Positions 8,040-16,327 of a stretch of DNA of 36,808 nucleotides are shown here, in pieces. The notes beneath the pieces are model-generated. The model saw nothing but the letters and a program-made list of their open reading frames with translations, was not told the origin of the DNA and ran no database searches. The translations under genes were made by a program, and so were the position numbers. Every line of letters begins with the position of its first letter. Position 1 is the stretch's first letter. This DNA comes from an uncultured Eubacterium sp. (GTDB lineage Bacteria; Bacillota; Clostridia; Lachnospirales; Lachnospiraceae): assembly GCA_910585745.1 (NCBI GenBank), contig CAJUFM010000029.1, positions 1-36,808 on the forward strand, written 5' to 3'.

Positions 8040-8945
8040 GTGGCACTTACAGTAAATGATATATCGGCAGTAGATGGGCGGAATCAAGTGTATGCCAACA
8101 GGGCAGGAAGCAGAAAAACGACCATCACTCCCTTTTCTGAAGTTTTAAAACAACAGGAAAAAAATATAGCTGCTTCTGAGGCGGCAGCAGCGAAAGAAAA
8201 TATTTCTTCAAAAGATACTTCTTCTCAGAAGGCAGATAATATTTCCATGGGAAATACTTCTGTGGGAAATATAGCGGAGACGAAAGGAACCACGGGAACG
8301 AGGAATTCGGATGGCACGCTGACAACAACCCTTGCAGATATCTTCCGACGCGCTTCGGAAAAATATGGCGTCTCCTATGATTTTTTGACAGCAGTGGCTA
8401 AGGCAGAGTCAAATTTTAACACGAACTGCGTCTCTTCTGCCGGAGCAAAAGGGATCATGCAGATCATGCCTGCAGAAGCAAAAGGTCTTGGGATACAGGA
8501 TGTTTTCGATGCGGAACAGAATATCATGGGATCGGCGAAGCTGCTTGCGGCACATCTGGAGAAGTTTAACGGGGATACGACGCTGGCAGCGGCAGCTTAT
8601 AATGCCGGCAGCGGCAGAGTGAAACAGTATGGTGGTGTTCCGCCTTTTAAAGAGACACAAAACTATGTAAAAAAGATTGCAGCCTATATGAAGGAAGGAG
8701 TGACTGTTCCGGATAAAACAGTTACTGTCAGCCCCAATAAGCTGAGTGGGGATGTGACAAAGAGCCAGAAGAAGGCAGGCAGTACATCATATCAGACAGG
8801 AACCAGTGGATTAAATGCGGTGGCAGCCACGGAAGAAGAACTGAATCAGAGTATGGTGGTGGTGGGCTCCGGAGACAGTGCCGTCAAGATGACCTATGGA
8901 GCGTACCAGAGATATCTTGAACTGGGAAGCCTGGGGGTAGGCTGA
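8040..8945 (+). CDS. Soluble lytic murein transglycosylase-like protein (SLT domain)
   Basis: Predicted to cut peptidoglycan glycan strands between MurNAc and GlcNAc by the non-hydrolytic SLT mechanism. The SLT fold covers about residues 105-225. Catalytic Glu123 is in AVAKAESNFN, followed by SAGAKGIMQIMP and AAYNAGSGRVKQYGGVPPF, all classic. The frame is open further upstream, but the promoter ends near 7994 and GGAGG (8028-8032) sits 7 bases before the GTG at 8040, so I choose GTG (301 residues). The first 100 residues are low-complexity, rich in Ala, Ser and Lys, and begin with a TPFSEVLKQQ segment. There is no signal peptide from any possible start. This resembles flagellar-type export substrates more than Sec proteins; that is inference. 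Confidence 0.88.
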   Translation: MALTVNDISAVDGRNQVYANRAGSRKTTITPFSEVLKQQEKNIAASEAAAAKENISSKDTSSQKADNISMGNTSVGNIAETKGTTGTRNSDGTLTTTLADIFRRASEKYGVSYDFLTAVAKAESNFNTNCVSSAGAKGIMQIMPAEAKGLGIQDVFDAEQNIMGSAKLLAAHLEKFNGDTTLAAAAYNAGSGRVKQYGGVPPFKETQNYVKKIAAYMKEGVTVPDKTVTVSPNKLSGDVTKSQKKAGSTSYQTGTSGLNAVAATEEELNQSMVVVGSGDSAVKMTYGAYQRYLELGSLGVG

Positions 8946-9017
8946 AAGAGCAGCTTCCAGTATTGATCAAGAAGATAAATATAGAATTGCAATTATGAAT
9001 ATAAAGGAGATTAGAAC

Positions 9018-10562
9018 ATGAGTAAGAAACCTACAGTATTGATGATCCTGGATGGATATGGACTGAATGATAAGACTGAGGGCAATGCTGTTGCCGAAGG
9101 AAAGACGCCGGTCATGGACAGACTAATGGCAGAGTGTCCTTTTGTTGAGGGAAATGCCAGCGGTATGGCTGTTGGTCTGCCAGAGGGACAGATGGGAAAT
9201 TCTGAGGTTGGACACCTGAATATGGGCGCAGGGCGTATCGTGTATCAGGAGCTGACAAGAATCACCAAAGAGATTGAAGATGGGGTATTCTTTGAGAACG
9301 AAGCGCTTCTCCAGGCGATAGATAATTGTAAGAAACATAATTCTGACCTCCATCTTTTCGGACTTCTGTCCGACGGTGGTGTCCACAGCCACAATACACA
9401 TATGTATGCGCTGTTAGAGCTGGCGAAGAGAAACGGGATTGAAAATGTATACCTTCATGCTTTTCTGGATGGAAGGGATACGCCGCCGGCATCGGGAAAA
9501 GATTTTGTAAAGGCTGCTATGGACAAGATGGAAGAGATCGGAGTGGGACAGGTAGCTACTGTGATGGGGCGTTATTATGTGATGGACCGTGATAACCGCT
9601 GGGATCGTGTCCAGAAAGCATATGAGGCACTGGTTCTTGGAAAGGGAGAGACAGCAGAATGCGGACTGTGCGCCGTACAGCAGTCTTATGATAAAGAGGA
9701 GACCGATGAGTTCGTTCTTCCTACCGTGATCGTAAAAGATGGTGCGCCGGCAGCCACGGTAAAAGAAAATGATTCTGTTATTTTCTATAATTTCCGTCCG
9801 GACCGCGCAAGAGAGATCACAAGAGCTTTCTGCGATGATAAATTTGAGGGATTTGAGCGTGCCAATGGGTATTTCCCATTAACATTTGTGGCATTTACGG
9901 AGTATGATGTGACGATTCCGAATAAAATTGTAGCGTTTCATAAGGTGGAGATCAATAATACCTTCGGCGAGTTTCTGGCGAAAAACGGATTGAAGCAGCT
10001 TCGTACTGCTGAGACGGAGAAATATGCACATGTTACGTTTTTCTTCAACGGAGGCGTAGAGGAGCCAAATGAGGGAGAGGACAGACTGTTAGTTAATTCT
10101 CCGAAAGTAGCGACCTATGACCTGCAGCCAGAGATGAGTGCTTATAAAGTGTGTGAGGGCCTGGTGGACGCCATCAAGTCTGATAAGTATGATGTGATCA
10201 TCGTCAATTTTGCCAATCCGGACATGGTTGGCCATACCGGTGTGGAGGCAGCAGCGATCCAGGCTATCGAGGCAGTGGATGAATGCGTCGGCAAGGTTGT
10301 GGACGCCATTAAAGAAGTGGATGGACAGATGTTTATCTGTGCGGATCATGGAAATGCAGAGCAGCTCATTGATTATGAGACGAAACAGCCATTTACCGCA
10401 CATACCATTAATCCAGTACCGTTTATCCTGGTGAATTATGATGATGCGTACACATTGCGGGAAGGCGGCTGTCTGGCGGATATCGCACCTACTCTCATCG
10501 AGATGATGGGAATGACCCAGCCGGAGGAGATGACTGGAAAGTCACTGTTAATAAAAAAATAA
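9018..10562 (+). CDS. gpmI: Cofactor-independent phosphoglycerate mutase
   Basis: Interconverts 3- and 2-phosphoglycerate in glycolysis, using two manganese ions and a phosphoserine intermediate. The 514-residue length is normal. The N-terminal metal site is in MILDGYG, the nucleophile Ser62 is in GQMGNSEVGHLNMGAGR, and HAFLDGRDTPP, FYNFRPDRAREI, FANPDMVGHTG and CADHGNAEQ carry the other substrate and metal ligands. The ATG follows AAAGGAG. A 72-base gap separates it from the transglycosylase gene and no clear promoter was found there. It is not next to the other glycolytic genes (gap, pgk, tpi), with which it often clusters in Firmicutes. The identification is secure. Confidence 0.97.
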   Translation: MSKKPTVLMILDGYGLNDKTEGNAVAEGKTPVMDRLMAECPFVEGNASGMAVGLPEGQMGNSEVGHLNMGAGRIVYQELTRITKEIEDGVFFENEALLQAIDNCKKHNSDLHLFGLLSDGGVHSHNTHMYALLELAKRNGIENVYLHAFLDGRDTPPASGKDFVKAAMDKMEEIGVGQVATVMGRYYVMDRDNRWDRVQKAYEALVLGKGETAECGLCAVQQSYDKEETDEFVLPTVIVKDGAPAATVKENDSVIFYNFRPDRAREITRAFCDDKFEGFERANGYFPLTFVAFTEYDVTIPNKIVAFHKVEINNTFGEFLAKNGLKQLRTAETEKYAHVTFFFNGGVEEPNEGEDRLLVNSPKVATYDLQPEMSAYKVCEGLVDAIKSDKYDVIIVNFANPDMVGHTGVEAAAIQAIEAVDECVGKVVDAIKEVDGQMFICADHGNAEQLIDYETKQPFTAHTINPVPFILVNYDDAYTLREGGCLADIAPTLIEMMGMTQPEEMTGKSLLIKK

Positions 10563-10569
10563 GGAAGAA

Positions 10570-10616
10570 AAGTTTGTGCGGCCACGCCCAAACTTGATAA
10601 GAACTTTTAGTTCTTA
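10570..10616. other. Two successive hairpins after gpmI
   Basis: AAGTTTG at 10570-10576 pairs with 10589-10595, and TAAGAACT at 10598-10605 pairs with 10609-10616 around a 3-base loop. Neither is followed by a proper T-run. They may weaken transcription between gpmI and the next gene or stabilise the mRNA 3' end. Confidence 0.35.
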
Positions 10617-10636
10617 GGCACAGAAGGAGGAGAAAG

Positions 10637-11074
10637 ATGGAGAGAACAGGAAGATTAAACTGGATAACAGGTATTGTTGGCGCACTGGTGGGTGTGGCCA
10701 TCGGAGTAGCAGCATGGGTTGGTATTTACCAGCTGGGCTATATCGCGGGGATCGCAGGATTTATCATGATGATCTGCTCAATCAAGGGATTTGAACTGCT
10801 GGGAGGCGGTATCAATATACCGGCAATGATCCTGTGTGTTGTAATTGATCTTGTGGCAGTTTATTTTGCCCACAAATTAGCAGTTACGGTAAGTATTATG
10901 CAGGAACTGAATTATGGTTTTGGCCAGTCCTACCATTATATACCGTTTCTCTTGGAGTACAGTGAGTTTTCCACTGCATACTACAAAGACCTTGCCATGG
11001 GCTACGGACTGACTGCTATCGCTGTCGTTCCATCCGTGATCAACATGTTCAAGGGTAAAAAGAGAGAGCAGTAA
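10637..11074 (+). CDS. Small membrane protein of unknown function
   Basis: I do not recognise a family with confidence. The 145-residue protein has about four hydrophobic helices (approximately residues 9-28, 32-50, 58-80 and 117-137), a glycine-rich GIVGALVGVAIGVAAWVGIYQLGYIAGIAG-type first pair and a short Lys/Arg-rich tail (FKGKKREQ). Between helices 3 and 4 an extended segment is rich in Tyr and Ser. The coding frame is well supported by AGGAGG-type spacing before the ATG, a good codon pattern and its place between gpmI and mnmA in one direction. No catalytic motif is visible. It could be an integral membrane scaffold or a small-molecule permease subunit, but nothing proves either. Confidence 0.75.
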   Translation: MERTGRLNWITGIVGALVGVAIGVAAWVGIYQLGYIAGIAGFIMMICSIKGFELLGGGINIPAMILCVVIDLVAVYFAHKLAVTVSIMQELNYGFGQSYHYIPFLLEYSEFSTAYYKDLAMGYGLTAIAVVPSVINMFKGKKREQ

Positions 11075-11108
11075 TTTTTCTCTCTGCGAAGTGAAAATGA
11101 GGTAAGAG

Positions 11109-12185
11109 ATGAGTAAAAAAGTAGTCGTGGGTATGTCCGGCGGTGTGGATTCATCGGTGGCGGCATACCTTCTGAAAGAACAGGGCTATGAAGTGATCGG
11201 GGTAACCATGCAGATCTGGCAGGAGGATACTTCTCTGGTTCAGGAGGAGAATGGCGGATGCTGCGGGTTATCGGCAGTAGAGGATGCCAGACGTGTAGCA
11301 GAACGTCTAGGCATCCGTTATTATGTCATGAATTTTCGGGAAGAGTTTCAGAAAAATGTGATCGATTATTTTGTCAATGAATATCTGAACGGCAGGACAC
11401 CGAACCCCTGCATAGCCTGCAACCGTTATGTCAAATGGGAATCCCTTCTGCGCAGGAGTTTAGAGATCGGAGCTGACTACATCGCCACCGGACATTATGC
11501 CAGAGTTGCCCGGCTGCCAAATGGCAGGTATGCCCTTAAAAGATCGGTGACGGCGGCGAAGGATCAGACCTATGCTCTCTACAGCCTGACCCAGGATCAG
11601 CTGAAACATACTCTGATGCCGGTGGGGGAGTACGAAAAAGAAGCGGTGAGGAAGATTGCAGAAGACACCGGGCTTCCAGTGGCGCACAAGCCGGACAGCC
11701 AGGAGATCTGTTTTGTGCCCGATCATGACTACGCTTCCTTTATTGAGAGGGAAACCGGGAAAAAGATGGAGACCGGAAATTTTGTGGATGTGCAGGGAAA
11801 TATCATAGGTCCCCACAAAGGGATCACCCACTATACCATAGGCCAGAGGAAAGGACTTGGCATCGCTCTGGGGCGGCCGGTCTTTGTGACAGAGATCCGC
11901 CCGGAGACGGGAGAGGTGGTGCTGGGTGAAAACGAGGAGCTTTTTTCCACCACCCTCCGCGCCAATGCTTTGAATTTCATGTCTGTACCGGAACTGGATG
12001 GTGAAGTGCGGGCATCGGCAAAGATCCGGTACAACCACCGGGGGGATGACTGTGTTATCCGCATGGTGGACAGAGATACTGTAGAGGTGGTATTTGACCG
12101 TCCCCAGAGAGCAGCCACTCCCGGACAGGCAGTTGTGTTTTATGAGGGAGACTGCGTGCTTGGCGGGGGCACTATTATAAAGTAG
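11109..12185 (+). CDS. mnmA: tRNA-specific 2-thiouridylase
   Basis: Thiolates uridine 34 of Lys, Glu and Gln tRNAs at position 2 using ATP and a persulfide sulphur donor. Its 358 residues match the family. The N-terminal PP-loop GMSGGVDSSVAA binds ATP. The two active-site cysteines are Cys101 in NPCIACNRYVK and Cys201 in DSQEICFVP. GHYARV, KDQTYAL and the C-terminal beta-barrel region (IRYNHRG, VEVVFDRPQRAATPGQAVVFY) are also present. The sulphur-relay IscS-type desulfurase, often encoded next to mnmA in Clostridia, is not in this window. The ATG follows GAGGTAAGAG. A long antisense frame across this gene and glmM is a shadow of codon bias. Confidence 0.97.
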   Translation: MSKKVVVGMSGGVDSSVAAYLLKEQGYEVIGVTMQIWQEDTSLVQEENGGCCGLSAVEDARRVAERLGIRYYVMNFREEFQKNVIDYFVNEYLNGRTPNPCIACNRYVKWESLLRRSLEIGADYIATGHYARVARLPNGRYALKRSVTAAKDQTYALYSLTQDQLKHTLMPVGEYEKEAVRKIAEDTGLPVAHKPDSQEICFVPDHDYASFIERETGKKMETGNFVDVQGNIIGPHKGITHYTIGQRKGLGIALGRPVFVTEIRPETGEVVLGENEELFSTTLRANALNFMSVPELDGEVRASAKIRYNHRGDDCVIRMVDRDTVEVVFDRPQRAATPGQAVVFYEGDCVLGGGTIIK

Positions 12186-12230
12186 GGCAAAAACAGGGCA
12201 TACTGCAATTTTTTCTTGAATAAATGTGCT

Positions 12231-12239
12231 TGTTATGAT
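12231..12239 (+). promoter_or_regulatory. Possible extended -10 promoter of glmM
   Basis: TG-T-TATGAT at 12231-12239 fits an extended -10 element, but there is no convincing -35 at 17 bases. The start would be near 12246, leaving a leader of about 78 bases. Moderate to weak support. Confidence 0.35.
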
Positions 12240-12323
12240 AGTATATATTAGATATCTTGTTTTCAGGGGAAAGCTATGCCCTGAAGATATGCAGTATATA
12301 AGCGAAATTGAAAGGGGATCGTC

Positions 12324-13673
12324 ATGAAGTATTTTGGTACGGATGGCTTTCGCGGAGAGGCAAATGTTACGCTGACAGCGGAACATGCTTTCAGGATCGG
12401 ACGTTTTTTGGGAAATTACTTTCAGGATGGCAGACATCGTGTCCGTGTAGTGGTGGGAAAAGATACACGGCTTTCCGGCTATATGTATGAGACTGCCCTG
12501 GCGGCAGGACTTACAGCCAGTGGAGCGGATGTCTATGAGATACATGTGACAACGACACCCAGCATTTCTTATCTTATACGAAAAGAAAAATTTGATTTTG
12601 GCATTATGATCACAGCCAGCCACAACCCGTATAGGGATAATGGCATCAAGGTGATCAACGAAAAGGGACATAAGCTGGAGGAAGAGATCGAAGAGAAGAT
12701 AGAAGCATATATTGATGGGGAGATACCGGAGCTTCCTTATGCTACAGGAGAGAATCTTGGGAGGTGTTATGATTACACCGAAGGAAAAGAAATCTACAAA
12801 GAGTACCTTGGAGGGTTGGTGAAGCATTCTTTTAAAGGGAAAAAGATTGCACTGGATATGTCCAATGGATCGGCCTCCCGCATCGCAGGAAAAATATTTG
12901 AAAAGCTGGGTGCAGAGGTACATACCACAGGAGATACTCCGGATGGGATGAATATAAACCGCCACTGTGGATCCACACATATCGAAAATCTGCAGGAACT
13001 GGTGAAAAATACCGGCGCGGATGCGGGCTTTGCCTATGACGGGGATGCAGACCGTTGTATCGCTGTCAATGAGAAAGGCGAGGTGGTCACAGGAGATCAT
13101 ATTATGTATCTGTGTGGTGTTTATCTGAAGGAACAAGGGTTGCTGAAAGATGATATGGTAGTCACTACCGTGATGTCCAATATGGGACTTTATAAAGCCT
13201 TTGACCGTGCTGGTATCCGGTACGAACAGACCGCAGTGGGGGATAAATATGTCTGTGCCAGTATGATGGAACATGATTATGTGCTGGGTGGAGAACAGTC
13301 CGGACATGTGATCTTCAAAGAACATGCTGTTACGGGAGACGGGATCCTCACTTCCCTTATGATCATGGAAGCCATGCTTTCAAAAGGAAAGCTGCTTTCT
13401 GAACTGACAGAAGATCTAAAGATCTATCCTCAGCTGCTGGTGAATATGCGGGTGAAGGATAAGGCCGCTGCCAGAGAAGATAAAGATGTCGTCCAGGCAG
13501 CAGAAGAAGTAGAAGCTGCTTTGGGAGACGAGGGAAGACTCCTGCTGAGGGAGAGCGGAACCGAACCTCTTATACGGGTTATGGTGGAAGCAAAGACTGA
13601 CGCGCTATGCAAAGAAAACGTCGACAGGATCCTGGACGTTTTGAGGGCAAAAGGGCATGAAGCTGCTAAATAA
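12324..13673 (+). CDS. glmM: Phosphoglucosamine mutase
   Basis: Converts glucosamine-6-phosphate to glucosamine-1-phosphate, the step before UDP-GlcNAc for peptidoglycan and teichoic acids. The 449-residue length is typical. It starts with the family hallmark KYFGTDGFRGEAN. The phosphorylated catalytic Ser99 is in ITASHNPYRDNGIKV. The metal loop is GFAYDGDADRCIAV, the sugar-binding loop is GGEQSGHVIF and the phosphate-binding C-terminal loop is RESGTEPLIRVMVE. The ATG follows AAAGGGGAT. It is followed after only 22 bases by the GH8 gene, so the two are probably co-transcribed. A 139-base gap before it and a possible promoter suggest that transcription restarts here. Confidence 0.97.
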   Translation: MKYFGTDGFRGEANVTLTAEHAFRIGRFLGNYFQDGRHRVRVVVGKDTRLSGYMYETALAAGLTASGADVYEIHVTTTPSISYLIRKEKFDFGIMITASHNPYRDNGIKVINEKGHKLEEEIEEKIEAYIDGEIPELPYATGENLGRCYDYTEGKEIYKEYLGGLVKHSFKGKKIALDMSNGSASRIAGKIFEKLGAEVHTTGDTPDGMNINRHCGSTHIENLQELVKNTGADAGFAYDGDADRCIAVNEKGEVVTGDHIMYLCGVYLKEQGLLKDDMVVTTVMSNMGLYKAFDRAGIRYEQTAVGDKYVCASMMEHDYVLGGEQSGHVIFKEHAVTGDGILTSLMIMEAMLSKGKLLSELTEDLKIYPQLLVNMRVKDKAAAREDKDVVQAAEEVEAALGDEGRLLLRESGTEPLIRVMVEAKTDALCKENVDRILDVLRAKGHEAAK

Positions 13674-13695
13674 ATGCTAAGAAAGGATAAACGAG

Positions 13696-14838
13696 ATGAA
13701 AGGTGCTTATTACACAAAACAGTATCGAAATGTATTTGCCGAGTGTGGACATTCACAGGAAGAGATCGATAAAAAGTTAAAGGATGCGTTCCACACTGTA
13801 TTTTATGGCCCGGAGGGTGAAAAGTTTTATTTTGAAGCCGGGGATGACATGGGATATTTTGAGGATACAGGAAATTTTGATGCCAGAACAGAAGGCATGT
13901 CTTATGCCATGATGATGTGTGTCCAGATGGATATGAAAAATGAATTTGACCGCGTCTGGAAATGGGCGAGGACTTATATGTATATGGAAGAAGGCTACAA
14001 CAAAGGATATTTTGCCTGGTCCTGCCAGACCAATGGAACAAAGAATGACTATGGGCCTGCGCCGGACGGGGAGGAGTTTTTTGCTATGGCGCTTTTCTTT
14101 GCTTCCCACCGCTGGGGAGACGGAGAGGGAATCTTCAATTATTCCCAGGAGGCAAAAAATATTCTTAGCGCCTGCATACATAACGGTGAAAAGGAGCCGG
14201 GGGATCCGATCATGGAGCCGGAGAATTATCTGATCCGTTTTATTCCCAGCCGTAAATTCAGCGACCCCTCTTATCACTGTCCTCATTTTTATGAGCTGTT
14301 TGCCCTGTGGGCAAATGAAGAGGACCGGGAATTCTGGAAGAAAGCAGCCCAGGCAAGCCGTGAATACTTGAAAAAAGCTTGTCATCCAGAGACCGGGCTG
14401 GCGGCAGAGTACGCTTATTATGATGGAACGCCGTATCCGGAAGAACAGGATATCTTTGGCGGCCGCCATGACTGGTACTACAGTGATTCTTACCGGGTGA
14501 TCGCTAATATCGGTCTGGATTATGAGTGGTTTGCACCGGATGACTGGAACAAGGAGAACAATAATAAGGTTCAGAAATTCTTTATGGAGACCCACCGCGG
14601 TGAGGATTTTATGACCTATGAGATCGATGGTACGGTTCTTGACCAGCCGGCTCTTCATCCTGTGGCGATCATTGCCACCAATGCCCAGGCTTCTCTGGCG
14701 GCAGACGGACCTTATGCCAAAGAGTGTGTGGAGCGTTTCTGGAATACGCCGCTTCGCACCGGCGAGAGAAGATATTATGACAACTGTCTGTATCTGTTTG
14801 CCCTGCTGGCGCTGAGTGGAAACTACCGGGTGTGGTAG
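13696..14838 (+). CDS. GH8 reducing-end xylose-releasing exo-oligoxylanase (Rex)-like
   Basis: An inverting glycoside hydrolase of family 8 that in characterised relatives removes xylose from the reducing end of xylo-oligosaccharides. The 380 residues lack a signal peptide, so it acts in the cytoplasm on imported sugars. The general acid is Glu66 in NFDARTEGMSYAMMMC, and the general base is likely Asp264 in DWYYSDSYRV, matching Glu70/Asp263 of the Bacillus halodurans enzyme. The aromatic-rich stretches YNKGYFAWSCQTNG and GPAPDGEEFFAMALFFAS fit GH8 subsite residues. No xylan transporter, xylosidase or xylose isomerase is next to it; it lies 22 bases after glmM. This context is odd for an oligosaccharide enzyme. 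GH8 also includes chitosanase and endoglucanase members, so the substrate needs biochemical proof. Confidence 0.9.
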   Translation: MKGAYYTKQYRNVFAECGHSQEEIDKKLKDAFHTVFYGPEGEKFYFEAGDDMGYFEDTGNFDARTEGMSYAMMMCVQMDMKNEFDRVWKWARTYMYMEEGYNKGYFAWSCQTNGTKNDYGPAPDGEEFFAMALFFASHRWGDGEGIFNYSQEAKNILSACIHNGEKEPGDPIMEPENYLIRFIPSRKFSDPSYHCPHFYELFALWANEEDREFWKKAAQASREYLKKACHPETGLAAEYAYYDGTPYPEEQDIFGGRHDWYYSDSYRVIANIGLDYEWFAPDDWNKENNNKVQKFFMETHRGEDFMTYEIDGTVLDQPALHPVAIIATNAQASLAADGPYAKECVERFWNTPLRTGERRYYDNCLYLFALLALSGNYRVW

Positions 14839-14853
14839 AACAGGGAAGAGAAA

Positions 14854-14867
14854 GCGGGTCTGCCCGC
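14854..14867 (+). terminator. Weak hairpin after the GH8 gene
   Basis: GCGGG (14854-14858) pairs with CCCGC (14863-14867) around a 4-base loop, followed by a short T-containing stretch (GGAATTTTCTG). The stem is short but GC-rich. It may partly separate the glmM-GH8 unit from tig. Confidence 0.35.
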
Positions 14868-14969
14868 AGGGAATTTTCTGACTTGTTTCAAAAACAAAAA
14901 AAATGGGAATGCTTTTAAGAGCTTGCCTTTTAAAACAAATTTAGAAATCGTATTTGGAGGAATAAGAAC

Positions 14970-16289
14970 ATGAGTTACAAAGTAGAGAATCTTGAAAACA
15001 GTATGGCAAAGATCACGATAGAGGTAAGTGTAGAGGATTTTGAGGCGGCTATGGTTAAATCCTATCATAAGAATAAGGGTAAGATCTCGATCCAGGGCTT
15101 CCGCAAGGGAAAAGCACCAAGAAAAATGATCGAGAAGCTTTATGGTCCTGAAATTTTCTATGAAGATGCCGCTAATTTTGCAATTCCGGAGGCATATGAG
15201 GCTGCGGCAAAGGAGTGCGGTCTTGAGATTGTATCCCGTCCGGAGATCGACGTGGAAGACATCGGCAAAGACAAACCTTTTGTATTTACCGCAACTGTTG
15301 CAGTGAAGCCAGAAGTGGAACTGGGAGATTATAAAGGTATCGAGGTAGAAAAACAGGAAGTCAAAGTTTTGGCAGCGGATGTCAATGCGGAGATTGACCG
15401 TGTACGTGAGCAGAATGCACGTATTATGACAGTAGAAGACAGAGAGATCAAAAAGGATGATATCGCAGTTATCGACTTTGAAGGATTTGTAGAGGGCGAG
15501 GCATTTGAAGGCGGCAAGGGCACGGATTATTCCCTGACCATCGGAAGCCATTCCTTTATCGATACCTTTGAAGACCAGCTGATCGGCAAAAAGACTGGCG
15601 ATAAAGTGGACGTCAATGTTACGTTCCCAGAGGAATACCACGAAGCAAGTCTGAAGGGCAAACCTGCTTTGTTCAAGGTGGAGATCAAGGAAGTAAAAGT
15701 AAAAGAGCTTCCTAAACTGGACGATGAATTTGCCAGTGAGGTTTCTGAGTTCGATACGCTGAAGGAATACAAGGCGAGTGTGAAAAAGACTCTGACTGAT
15801 AGAAGAAAAGCCCAGGTGAAGACAGAGAAAGAAAATAAAGTGCTGGAGAAGGTTGTTGAAAATGCAAAGGTAGAGCTTCCGGCTCCGATGGTAGATGAGC
15901 AGGTATCCCAGATGGTAAATGAGTTTGCTTCAAGACTTCAGCAGCAGGGACTTTCCATCGAGCAGTATATGCAGATGACTGGCATGCAGCCTCAGGCACT
16001 TATGGATCAGATGAGACCGGAGGCAGAGATGCGCATTAAGACCCGGCTTGTTTTGGAGGCTGTGGCAGAGGCAGAAGAGATTAAGGCTACAGATAAGGAC
16101 ATTGACAAAGAACTGGAGAAAATGGCTGAGATGTACAGAATGGAAGCAGATAAGCTCAAAGAGATGGCTGGAGAGGCTGAAAAAGAGCAGATTTCCAAAG
16201 ATGTTGCTGTACAAAAGGCAGTGGATCTTCTGGTGAAAGAAGCCGTAGAGATCGAGGCTTCCGATAAGGCGGAGGAAGATGCAGAGTAA
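14970..16289 (+). CDS. tig: Trigger factor, ribosome-associated chaperone and prolyl isomerase
   Basis: Binds the ribosomal exit tunnel and shields nascent chains. The 439 residues follow the family order: N-terminal ribosome-binding domain (about 1-115) with the GFRKGKAPRKMIEK loop that docks on protein L23; FKBP-type PPIase domain (about 150-240, DDIAVIDFEGFVEGEAFEGGKG and FIDTFEDQLIGKKTGD); and a helical C-terminal arm (about 255-430) rich in charged residues, which forms the substrate cradle. The ATG follows TTGGAGGAA. It opens the tig-clpP-clpX-lon cluster, with clpP starting 38 bases after its stop. This arrangement is common in Firmicutes and in enterobacteria. Confidence 0.97.
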   Translation: MSYKVENLENSMAKITIEVSVEDFEAAMVKSYHKNKGKISIQGFRKGKAPRKMIEKLYGPEIFYEDAANFAIPEAYEAAAKECGLEIVSRPEIDVEDIGKDKPFVFTATVAVKPEVELGDYKGIEVEKQEVKVLAADVNAEIDRVREQNARIMTVEDREIKKDDIAVIDFEGFVEGEAFEGGKGTDYSLTIGSHSFIDTFEDQLIGKKTGDKVDVNVTFPEEYHEASLKGKPALFKVEIKEVKVKELPKLDDEFASEVSEFDTLKEYKASVKKTLTDRRKAQVKTEKENKVLEKVVENAKVELPAPMVDEQVSQMVNEFASRLQQQGLSIEQYMQMTGMQPQALMDQMRPEAEMRIKTRLVLEAVAEAEEIKATDKDIDKELEKMAEMYRMEADKLKEMAGEAEKEQISKDVAVQKAVDLLVKEAVEIEASDKAEEDAE

Positions 16290-16327
16290 CACGATACATG
16301 AATGTAGTGCAGATGGAGGAAAATAAT

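Noticed and set aside
11460..13325. Long open frame (621 codons) on the minus strand
   Set aside because: It lies antisense to mnmA and glmM, which are both certain genes. Its product has no recognisable motif and is rich in Cys, His and Ile in a way typical of shadow frames.
13777..14658. Minus-strand frame of 293 codons
   Set aside because: Antisense to the GH8 gene, no ribosome binding site, and composition of a shadow frame.
14823..15641. Minus-strand frame of 272 codons
   Set aside because: Antisense to the 5' half of tig, which is certain. Low-complexity and without motifs.
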